44,179 nt of DNA from Archaeoglobales archaeon. Its GTDB lineage: Archaea > Halobacteriota > Archaeoglobi > Archaeoglobales > Archaeoglobaceae. The stretch is taken from assembly GCA_029984855.1 (NCBI GenBank), contig JARQZL010000069.1:1-44179 (forward strand). Reading direction: 5' to 3'. The translations under genes and the position numbers were made by a program. Positions 35,501 through 43,100 of the stretch are shown here, piece by piece (position 1 is the stretch's first letter; the number at the start of each line of letters is the position of its first letter). The notes under the pieces were generated by a model, which saw nothing but the letters and a program-made list of their open reading frames with translations, did no database searches and was not told the DNA's origin.

Positions 35501-36663
35501 GTGATGTCTTGAGATCCCTAAGGACTCAGCTCCGGAGAAACTGTCAGCACCCCTTTTATTTAAGAAAGCTAAAAGAAGCAGGTCTGAAAATAGATAGTAT
35601 AAAAACTCTCCGGGACTTTTCAGCCATCCCATTCATGACGAGAGCTGAGCTTTGTGGAGAGCTTGCAAAAGGTAGCTTCCTGGCAGAAGATGTTGTGAGA
35701 GTGAACCTCTCTCCTTCTCCATTTGGCCTGATACCGATTTTAAACACAAAAAAGGATATTGAAGCGATGAACAGGGCAAATGCAAGGGCTTTTGAGAGAG
35801 CCGGGGTGAGCAAGAAAGACGTTGTGATGATAACATTCGGGTACCATGTCTTTATAGCAGGGCTGATGTTTCAGGGAGGGTTTGAGGAAACGGGGGCGAA
35901 AACAATTCCGCTCGGTCCAGGTTCCACCAGAAAGGCAATAGAGATAGCAAGAAAGCTGAAACCGACTGTTCTTGTATCAAACCCGAGTTTCGCCCTAAAG
36001 CTGGCCAAGGAAGGGCTTGAGGGGATAAAAATTCTCGTAGCAGCGGGAGAACCATTTTCGGCAATTAGAGGGTACAAGGAGAAAGTTCGAGACGCTTTTG
36101 GAGACATAAGTCTCATAGATTACTATGGAATGGCCGAGTGCACACCAATTGCATGTGAGTGCATACATGAAACTGGGCTGCATGTATCGACAGAGTTCTG
36201 CTATGTTGAAGTTGTAGATCCAGAAACGGGAGAGCCTGTGGGAGAGGGAGAGAGAGGAGAGATTGTTGTTACACATCTCAACAAAGATGCCATGCCCCTC
36301 CAGAGGTACAGAACAGGGGATCTTGGGGTTATCGATTCAGTTGAGTGCCCATGCGGTATGAGCCTCACAATGCCCACAGGAGTTTTTGGCAGAACTGATG
36401 AAATGTACAAGGTCAAAGGAGTCAAGATATATCCTTCTCAGATTCCCTTCGTACTGAAGAGTTTTTCAGGGCTAACAGGGAGGTTCAGGATGGAGATATG
36501 CAAAAATGAAAAAGGAACAGATGTTCTCAGGATAATCGTGGAAGGCAATGGTAATGCAGAGCTCATAAAGGAGATGCTGAGAGAATCATTGCTTGTCACA
36601 CCGGAAGTTGAAGTAGTTGAGAAACTATCCAAGGAAGGTGTTGAGGACAGACGATTCAGTTAA
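35497..36663 (+). CDS. PaaK-family (phenylacetate-CoA ligase-like) protein without the usual ATP loop
   Basis: The protein has 388 residues from the TTG at 35497 (ribosome binding site GAGGTG six bases before); a GTG at 35488 is also in frame. It matches the adenylate-forming PaaK family: DVVMITFGYHVFIAGLMFQGG, VSNPSFALKLAKEG, DYYGMAECTPIACE, YRTGDLGVID and FGRTDEMYKVKGVKIYPSQ. The P-loop that reads SSGTTGKPT in PaaK is replaced by NLSPSPFGLIPILNT (70-84), so ATP binding may differ or be lost. It is shorter than typical PaaK (about 430). It ends the transporter cluster and overlaps livF by four bases, so it belongs to that unit. Confidence 0.85.
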   Translation: MSDVLRSLRTQLRRNCQHPFYLRKLKEAGLKIDSIKTLRDFSAIPFMTRAELCGELAKGSFLAEDVVRVNLSPSPFGLIPILNTKKDIEAMNRANARAFERAGVSKKDVVMITFGYHVFIAGLMFQGGFEETGAKTIPLGPGSTRKAIEIARKLKPTVLVSNPSFALKLAKEGLEGIKILVAAGEPFSAIRGYKEKVRDAFGDISLIDYYGMAECTPIACECIHETGLHVSTEFCYVEVVDPETGEPVGEGERGEIVVTHLNKDAMPLQRYRTGDLGVIDSVECPCGMSLTMPTGVFGRTDEMYKVKGVKIYPSQIPFVLKSFSGLTGRFRMEICKNEKGTDVLRIIVEGNGNAELIKEMLRESLLVTPEVEVVEKLSKEGVEDRRFS

Positions 36664-36669
36664 TGGCCG

Positions 36670-39600
36670 TTAAAAGAAGTCGACTATCTTGACCTGCTTT
36701 CTTGCATCACTCTCAAAAAGGGAGCGTATTTCGAGGTCTATAAGCATCAGTCTCTGTCGGGTGTAATTACTCACTTTATAGCTTTCACTTAGATATTTAG
36801 ATATCTCCAGATACTTCTTTATTGAACCGCTGTGAACGGACAGAGTGAGCTTGCCACCACACTTCACGCATTTGCCCTGGAGAGGTACACGCCGGTACTT
36901 TTCATTACAGTTTACGCATCTGAATTCCTGCCTTGAGAACGCTCTCAGGTTTCCAATTATATCCGGCAGGAAGTGGCATGTTATCACCCTCTCTGCAACA
37001 TCGTGCTCGTCAACAGCCATTATCTTCTCGGCAAGTCTCATCTGGGCCTTAACCTTGTCATGCATAGACTTGAGAGCTTTGTAAGAACTCTCCTTCACCC
37101 CGGCAGCTATATCTGCTGTATCGTGAGTGAACGACAAACCGCAATTCTTCAGCTCACTCTCCAGTCTGTCCTCAACTCTTTCTATTCCTACCAAATCTTT
37201 CGGATTTGCGCATTTCAGGGTTGCATAGTAGAAGCTCAGCGGATACTCTTCAACAATATCCATGTTGTGTACCTCGCTGTCAACCTCCTTCGGATCAATA
37301 ATAACCGTGAGAACCAGAGGGGCATCCATTCTCCCACCCCTCTTGTCTGGAAGATAGCTTCGGGAAAAGTTCAGCAAACCATCAAGCAGAAGCATGACGC
37401 AATCCTCGTCTCCATCACAGTTCCTTCTTTTAGCAGCGTGGAAGTAAGGATGGGCATAACCGGCAAGCACATCTGCAAAGCCAATAATTCTGCCGAGAAC
37501 GCCAGCAGATGTGTGAGGAGCCAAACCTATAACGAGATGTCCTATCAGGTCTTCAGCACTCTTTACGTTGTAAAAGGATTCAAGCCCGTAGAATTTAACA
37601 AGCAAATCGTCTATAAAGTTTGCAACTCTGACGAGATAATCGGCAGCTCTCTTGGCCAGAATTATGTCCTGAGGTTTCAGTTCGACTATCTGCTCTTCAC
37701 TCTTTAACTCATTCCCCTTCCAGTCCACCGAGTAGCCAAGTTCCTTGAGTTTTTCAATGCCGACACCTATTTCTCTTGGCCTGAAGTGAGTAATGGGTAT
37801 ATCTGTCATGTCGTAACGGATGGTACCATCTTTAAACACCGATAATCTGTGTTTGGCTCTGAGGATTCCTTTTTCAAGTCTTTCTGGTATCTTATTCCGG
37901 GAAGTCATTCCTATAACACCCTTCAGAACTGGAAAAGTATCTCTCTCACCCAGATTCTGAAGAGCTCTCTCGTAAAGCTCTCTTACGTTTACATTTTTCC
38001 TCGAATATCCTGTGGTCTCCTCTCCGCACTTCGGGCACACTTCTTTCCTTGTCTTAATTTTGCACTTCGGACAGTAGTAATACTGCTCCGTAAGGCCTCC
38101 GCACTCACATCTCGATAGTATTGTCTCTTTTCCGCACTGCCTGCATCTTCGCATGGCTGCTTCGACACTTACAACACCTCTTACAGCATTGTATGAGCTT
38201 GTGTAGTTTATTGCACTCTTTATGTCCCTCGTCTTTCCTCCAGCAAGCCCAATAGGGAACAGAACATGTGGAGGTGGGCTCATCAGTCTCTCCTTCGCTT
38301 TTTCGGGCCTCCCCATTCTCGCTCCTATCCTTGATGGAGCCCTTGCTCTTATGTCAAGGCCAGAAAGCTTTCTTACAAGTTCGAGGGCATCAGCTGCCGT
38401 AGCATCAGTGTACTTTTTTAGCTCGCTGTTAAGGCCAAGGCAGCGAACAAAAACTCTCCATTTTTCTATAACCACTCTGTTGTTTCTAACCTTATGTTCA
38501 AGCAAGATTTTTTCTAGAATCTCCTTTCCCCTCGCATCCATTTCAACAACGAGAGCGCTTTTTCCGTATTTGCCTTCCACCTTTCCCTTAGAAATCCAGT
38601 CCCGCAGATAGAGAACATCATCCACGCTTATATCGTGCCACAGATATGTGTAATCTGGATGGAGAGGAATTCTGTACTCGTCGCAGAGATTTAATGCAGT
38701 ATCCTCGCTTATTCTCTTGTAATCACCCTTCGGAATCTTGTCGCTTACTTCTTGAAGCCACCACTCGTAAACAAAGGGAGAGGGGAGGAGAGGGTGGTTG
38801 TTCTCGAGAAAATCGCCAAAGTTAATCAGGATTTCACCCACATCCAGGATTGAGTCAACCTCATCTTTTACCGCAATAGCCTCCTGAACTGTGTTGACCT
38901 TCAAAACATCTCCGTTCTTCAGCCTTACGGTCGGCCCTTCAATAGATGTGACGGGCACAACACTGCCAGCTTTTCCCGGTCTCTCTATTTTGAGTTGCGT
39001 GCCCACAGCAATGAATCCGTCTGAGATTATCATTGTTGCCGGATTTATACCAACTGTTGCCAGTCCTGAGTTTCTTGCTCTTCCATATCTGAGTCTGAAT
39101 CCACCTTTTCTGGAGGGGTAACTGAAAACAGGCCTGCCAGCGATGATGTCTGCAAGATACTTTTCTTTTGGCTTTACGTCACTGTCCTCCTCCCCCCCCT
39201 TCTTGCCCACGAGCTTTTCAAGCCACTCCCATCCGTCCAGGCCAAGCTCATCAACTATTTTCTTCAGCTTTGGAGCTTTGAGGGCTATACCCTCTGCTAT
39301 AACGAGAGCCATTCCGCCCCTGACTCTGTTCGTCTCAACCCTTGGCAGGTTACGATAGCCTGAAACCTCTGCATCCTCAGTAGGTTCTCCATCTATACAT
39401 ACCGGACAGTTTGAAACTATCAGCCGGATCTCCTCATCACTTGGCAGGTGCTGCAGATTTGCAACCTTCTTGTAGAGAGGTATTTCTTCAATGTATCTCA
39501 GGATTTCCTGCTCTGTAGGGATGTAGCGGTTCAGACCGAGAGCTCGGCGGACGTAGTCGCCAACAAGCACGGATATTACCTGCGCCGTACCTCCTGCACT

Positions 39601-40113
39601 TCTTATTGGGCCGGAGTAGTATATCTTGAGAAATTCACTCCCATCGCTGTTTCTGTCAATTTTTACCTTTGCTATACCCTCAATCGGGGCTGCCACCACT
39701 CCTTCCGTTAAAATTGCAACAGCACTCCTAACGGCCTTGTCTATCGCCTCAAGCACATTGAACTTGCCAAACTTTCCTTTAACGAGTTCTTCAGCTACAA
39801 TGAAGCATATTTTTTCTCTGTTCACACCTTTCTCTTCCAGTTCTATTATTTTTTCTGCAATACCGTCAATGTGGAGCAACCTTTCAACCCTCTCTGCCAT
39901 GTTCCTTGCAACCGGAATCTCAACATCCAAGGATGGATCAAGCCCTTTCTGTCTTGCTTTTCTGGCAATCTCATAAGCCTTACCCATATTTTCAAAAAGG
40001 GACTTGTGATACTGTCTGATCTCTTCAACAAGTGGAATGAATCTCCTGTTTCCCTCATCTCCCTCTTCTGGCGATTCATCGAAAATTGGAAAGAACTTAT
40101 CAAGTGTGAGCAT
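36670..40113 (-). CDS. polC: DNA polymerase D large subunit (DP2)
   Basis: The 1147-residue protein is the catalytic subunit of the archaeal replicative polymerase PolD. Marks are ARAPSRIGARMGRPEKAKERLMSP, two zinc-finger stretches (CRQCGKETILSRC and CPKCKIKTRKEVCPKC), the catalytic acidic motif NCDGDED with its flanking VMLLLDGLLNFSRSYLPDKRGG, and a C-terminal zinc site (CVNCNEKY...CVKCGG). No intein interrupts it, although this gene often hosts one. The small subunit DP1 is not in the window. The upstream gap holds an inverted repeat GATAACT...AGTTATC (40138-40144 / 40162-40168). Confidence 0.97.
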   Translation of the reverse strand: MLTLDKFFPIFDESPEEGDEGNRRFIPLVEEIRQYHKSLFENMGKAYEIARKARQKGLDPSLDVEIPVARNMAERVERLLHIDGIAEKIIELEEKGVNREKICFIVAEELVKGKFGKFNVLEAIDKAVRSAVAILTEGVVAAPIEGIAKVKIDRNSDGSEFLKIYYSGPIRSAGGTAQVISVLVGDYVRRALGLNRYIPTEQEILRYIEEIPLYKKVANLQHLPSDEEIRLIVSNCPVCIDGEPTEDAEVSGYRNLPRVETNRVRGGMALVIAEGIALKAPKLKKIVDELGLDGWEWLEKLVGKKGGEEDSDVKPKEKYLADIIAGRPVFSYPSRKGGFRLRYGRARNSGLATVGINPATMIISDGFIAVGTQLKIERPGKAGSVVPVTSIEGPTVRLKNGDVLKVNTVQEAIAVKDEVDSILDVGEILINFGDFLENNHPLLPSPFVYEWWLQEVSDKIPKGDYKRISEDTALNLCDEYRIPLHPDYTYLWHDISVDDVLYLRDWISKGKVEGKYGKSALVVEMDARGKEILEKILLEHKVRNNRVVIEKWRVFVRCLGLNSELKKYTDATAADALELVRKLSGLDIRARAPSRIGARMGRPEKAKERLMSPPPHVLFPIGLAGGKTRDIKSAINYTSSYNAVRGVVSVEAAMRRCRQCGKETILSRCECGGLTEQYYYCPKCKIKTRKEVCPKCGEETTGYSRKNVNVRELYERALQNLGERDTFPVLKGVIGMTSRNKIPERLEKGILRAKHRLSVFKDGTIRYDMTDIPITHFRPREIGVGIEKLKELGYSVDWKGNELKSEEQIVELKPQDIILAKRAADYLVRVANFIDDLLVKFYGLESFYNVKSAEDLIGHLVIGLAPHTSAGVLGRIIGFADVLAGYAHPYFHAAKRRNCDGDEDCVMLLLDGLLNFSRSYLPDKRGGRMDAPLVLTVIIDPKEVDSEVHNMDIVEEYPLSFYYATLKCANPKDLVGIERVEDRLESELKNCGLSFTHDTADIAAGVKESSYKALKSMHDKVKAQMRLAEKIMAVDEHDVAERVITCHFLPDIIGNLRAFSRQEFRCVNCNEKYRRVPLQGKCVKCGGKLTLSVHSGSIKKYLEISKYLSESYKVSNYTRQRLMLIDLEIRSLFESDARKQVKIVDFF

Positions 40114-40137
40114 TCAGTGAGGGTAAGCCGAAAAGTA

Positions 40138-40168
40138 GATAACTCTTCTGTTCTCTCCGGAAGTTATC
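40138..40168. repeat. Inverted repeat upstream of polC
   Basis: GATAACT and AGTTATC flank 17 bases. The element lies 25-55 bases before the polC ATG, overlapping where the promoter should be. It could be a regulator site or a leader hairpin; nothing in the sequence decides which. Confidence 0.35.
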
Positions 40169-40227
40169 TTCCTATCTTATTATTCTAAGGCTCTTACCTT
40201 TTTAAGATATGACAAGCTTATGACGAG

Positions 40228-42822
40228 CTATTGAGTCACATCCTGGCCTATTATCTGCAGAATCTTTTCGTGCAAGGCTTTCAGTACTTTTCTACGATCC
40301 TCCATAAGCACAACATCTTCTTCTCCAAGCATGTATATGTTGAAAGCAAATGGGCTCGGATAAGGCGTTCTGGTTATTTTTACTTTGACTTCACTACCGA
40401 TCCTCTCAAGATAATCAAGGGCATTTTTCAAGTCCATTGAATCCTCCATTATCTCTCTATAAGTCTCCTTAAGAACGGGAAATTCTGGGAAATTTCTTTT
40501 GAGGAGTCTCAGTAGTGTGTCGGCATTTAGCTGCTGCCTCCATACACTCTTTTCTCTGCCGAGGTAGTTGCGCAGGATCATCATGCTCCTCACTGCTACA
40601 TGCCTGAACCTTCTCCTCAAAATCTCTGTCCTGTCAAGGGCTTTAATCAGATGTTCTTTGAAGCTCTCTACACTGAAAAGCTCAATGATCTCCCTGTCCC
40701 TCAAAACCTTTGTCAGCGGGAGAATGAGCATAAATCCGTTATCGTTCAGGGCAATCTGGACGTTGCAATCCTTCTTTAAGCCAGCACGGTAAGCAAACAC
40801 TCTCGAGATTGCACTGTTAGCCTTTCTGCCGATAAGCGTGTGGAAGACGTAGTAATTTCTATCCTCCTCGAACTTCTCAACAATGAGTTCTCTATCTGTT
40901 GGTATTTCGCTGAATAGCTTTTGTTCGAGGAAGTAGCGATATATTGCCGTTGCAGCATTTCTCTCCAAGCTGTACTCCTCCGTAAGCCATCCAATGATCT
41001 CTGTTTCGCTCCAGCTCTCCAGCATGGATTTCATTTTCCCTCTAAACCGCTGGATTCTCAACGCAAGATCGTAGCTCAGAGGGAGCTGCTCTGAAAACCA
41101 GCTTGGAACAGTCGGTTTCTCACCTTCAACCTCCTCAACGATTATACTCATGCCCTTTGAATGCAGAAACCGGAATGTTCTGCCAGCAAGCACGAAGATG
41201 TCTCCTTTTACCAGCCTCTCCGCAAACTCCTCCTCAACCTTTCCAACTCTCCTCTTGTCTTTTGTTATAACAGATATGGCAACTTCATCCGGAATTGTTC
41301 CGACGTTGAGGTAGTAGATTGGCCTTGCGAGTTTGCCCCTTCTACCAAAAACCTCCTCTTTTTCATCAAACCATATCTTCCCGTACACCCTTTTCTTCTC
41401 AAGTTCTGAATAGCTGCCAGAGAGATAGCGAAGAACTTCAATGAACTCAGACTTTGAGAGATTTCTGTAGGGATAAGCCTGTCTTATCACCGTCAAGGCT
41501 TCATCAACACTCCATCGCTTTTCAATGGCCATTCCTGCAACGTGCTGGCAGAGAACATCAAGGGGTTTTTGTGGAATTTCAATTCTATCAAGCCTTCTTT
41601 CAATTGCCTCTCCTGCAAGAACCGTGCACTCAACGAGGTCGTCCTGATCAACAACAATGATTCTTCCAGTGCTTGTCTCATCCAGACGATGTCCGCTCCT
41701 TCCTATTCGCTGCAAAGCCCTGTTTATGCTCTTTGGCGAACCAAGCAGAACAACAAGGTCTATATATCCTATATCTATTCCAAGCTCGAGGCTCGTTGAA
41801 GAAACAACGCACCTCAATCTACCATGCTTCAAATCCTCCTCAACATCGAGCCTGACCTCCTTTGAGAGAGAGGAGTGGTGAGCTTTGACTGGAAAATCCT
41901 TTCCGAGCTTCTTCTTAAGATAGTAAACAACTCTCTCGGTTGCACTTCTCGTGTTTGTAAATATCAGCGTTGTTCTCGATGATTTTACAAGTTTTGCGAG
42001 TAAATCGTAGAGATTTACACTTACCTCTTCGGCGGTTGCAGTAAAGAAGTCATCTATGGGGGAGATAACCTTTATGTCCATAGGCTTTGCAAACGTTACG
42101 TCTGCGACGATGCAATCTCTTGCATGTCCCCCCTCACAGCCAACGAGAAATTTTGCAACCTCATCGAGCGGGGCTATTGTTGCAGAAAGACCGATTCTAA
42201 CCATCTTACCCTCCTGAATTCTTTGTAATCTCTCCATTGAAAGAGCAAGATGACTGCCACGCTTGTTTTCGGCAATTGAGTGGATCTCATCCACTATCAG
42301 GAACCTGAGTTTTGTTAAAGCCCTCGAGAACTTCGGACTTGAAAGGACAATAGCAAGTGTTTCTGGAGTGGTTATCAGGATGTGGGGTGGGCTTCTGAGC
42401 TGTTTTTGTCTTTCAGATTGTTCAGTATCGCCCGTTCTTACTCCAATCCTTATTGGCTGGAGCTTTATACCTTTCTGTCTGGCAATCCCGTAAATCTCAG
42501 CAAGAGGTTCTTCGAGATTGCGCTTTACGTCGTTATTCAGGGCACGAAGAGGGGAGACGTAAATAACGTAAACTCTGCTCTCAAGTTCTTTCTTCTCTGC
42601 AAGGTCAACGAGCATGCTTATGGCTGCGAGAAAGGCTGCAAGTGTTTTACCACTTCCAGTTGGTGATGTAACAAGGATGCTGTTACCTCTGAATGCTTCC
42701 ACTATTGCATAACGCTGCGGAGGTGTAAAAGTAGAATACTTCGACAGAAACCACTCCTTAACAAGGGGGTGGAGTGTTTCAAGTATTTCTGCGTCGCTGT
42801 ACGCCTTTCCCTCACTGATCAT
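40228..42822 (-). CDS. Lhr-type superfamily 2 DNA/RNA helicase
   Basis: From the ATG at 42822 the protein has 864 residues. It has the SF2 motifs: FTPPQRYAI (Q motif region), TSPTGSGKT, YVSPLRALNNDV, VDEIHSI, LSATIAP, TNTRSATERV, STSLELGIDIG and NRALQRIGRSGHR. The winged-helix/Lhr core region follows. Archaeal Lhr proteins unwind DNA and RNA-DNA hybrids and are tied to repair or RNA handling. The frame stays open to 42933, but those codons run into a CRISPR repeat, so the shorter start is preferred. It also has a TATA-like TATTTTAAG (bottom strand 42848-42856) in the right place. Confidence 0.92.
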   Translation of the reverse strand: MISEGKAYSDAEILETLHPLVKEWFLSKYSTFTPPQRYAIVEAFRGNSILVTSPTGSGKTLAAFLAAISMLVDLAEKKELESRVYVIYVSPLRALNNDVKRNLEEPLAEIYGIARQKGIKLQPIRIGVRTGDTEQSERQKQLRSPPHILITTPETLAIVLSSPKFSRALTKLRFLIVDEIHSIAENKRGSHLALSMERLQRIQEGKMVRIGLSATIAPLDEVAKFLVGCEGGHARDCIVADVTFAKPMDIKVISPIDDFFTATAEEVSVNLYDLLAKLVKSSRTTLIFTNTRSATERVVYYLKKKLGKDFPVKAHHSSLSKEVRLDVEEDLKHGRLRCVVSSTSLELGIDIGYIDLVVLLGSPKSINRALQRIGRSGHRLDETSTGRIIVVDQDDLVECTVLAGEAIERRLDRIEIPQKPLDVLCQHVAGMAIEKRWSVDEALTVIRQAYPYRNLSKSEFIEVLRYLSGSYSELEKKRVYGKIWFDEKEEVFGRRGKLARPIYYLNVGTIPDEVAISVITKDKRRVGKVEEEFAERLVKGDIFVLAGRTFRFLHSKGMSIIVEEVEGEKPTVPSWFSEQLPLSYDLALRIQRFRGKMKSMLESWSETEIIGWLTEEYSLERNAATAIYRYFLEQKLFSEIPTDRELIVEKFEEDRNYYVFHTLIGRKANSAISRVFAYRAGLKKDCNVQIALNDNGFMLILPLTKVLRDREIIELFSVESFKEHLIKALDRTEILRRRFRHVAVRSMMILRNYLGREKSVWRQQLNADTLLRLLKRNFPEFPVLKETYREIMEDSMDLKNALDYLERIGSEVKVKITRTPYPSPFAFNIYMLGEEDVVLMEDRRKVLKALHEKILQIIGQDVTQ

Positions 42823-42847
42823 TGTGGATACATGTTGGATGATGATG

Positions 42848-42856
42848 CTTAAAATA
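42848..42856 (-). promoter_or_regulatory. TATA box of the Lhr-type helicase gene
   Basis: The bottom strand reads TATTTTAAG about 26-34 bases before the ATG at 42822, predicting a leaderless message. It supports this ATG over the upstream ones. Confidence 0.45.
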
Positions 42857-42898
42857 GTTCGTTTGAATTGAGTCGGAATCGGGATGAAGGTATAGATG

Positions 42899-43052
42899 TA
42901 CAGCAGTTCTGATTTCAACCCCGTTACCTGCACGAGTTTATAGCATTCTCAACTTCCTTTCAATCCTACAATAGTCTGATTTCAACCACATTCGAGTTCT
43001 TTGACGACTTCACAACATTAGATACTTTCAATCCTACAAATAGTCTGATTTA
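42899..43052 (-). CRISPR. Small decayed CRISPR array, about three repeats and two spacers
   Basis: A 30-base repeat (42957-42986) begins on the top strand CTTTCAATCCTACAATAG and ends TCTGATTTCAAC. A second copy at 43025-43052 matches for the first 27 bases but has one inserted A, and its end is altered (GATTTACC). A third, at 42899-42919, keeps only the TACA...TCTGATTTCAAC part. The two gaps between repeats are 37 and 38 bases and unrelated to each other, as spacers are. On the bottom strand the repeat reads GTTGAAATCAGA...GGATTGAAAG, the form known from Archaeoglobus, with the 8-base ATTGAAAG handle. That puts any leader on the right. No cas operon is in the window. Confidence 0.75.
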
Positions 43053-43070
43053 CCTTAACTCTACAGCAAA

Positions 43071-43079
43071 CTTTATAGC
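43071..43079 (+). promoter_or_regulatory. TATA box of the tyrosine recombinase gene
   Basis: CTTTATAGC lies 22-30 bases before the ATG at 43101 and only 18 bases from the last CRISPR repeat, so a leaderless message is likely and little room remains for a CRISPR leader. Confidence 0.45.
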
Positions 43080-43100
43080 TATAAGAGTCAAAATAGTATC

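Noticed and set aside
36973-37707. Long open frame opposite polC
   Set aside because: It lies wholly antisense to a well-supported gene and its translation has no recognisable domain; it reflects codon bias of the real strand.
36670-40113. Intein in polC
   Set aside because: The protein has normal length and unbroken motifs; no splicing-domain blocks are visible.
42823-42933. N-terminal extension of the Lhr-type helicase up to an ATG at 42933
   Set aside because: These codons cover a degenerate CRISPR repeat and the likely TATA box, and the added residues do not look like helicase sequence.
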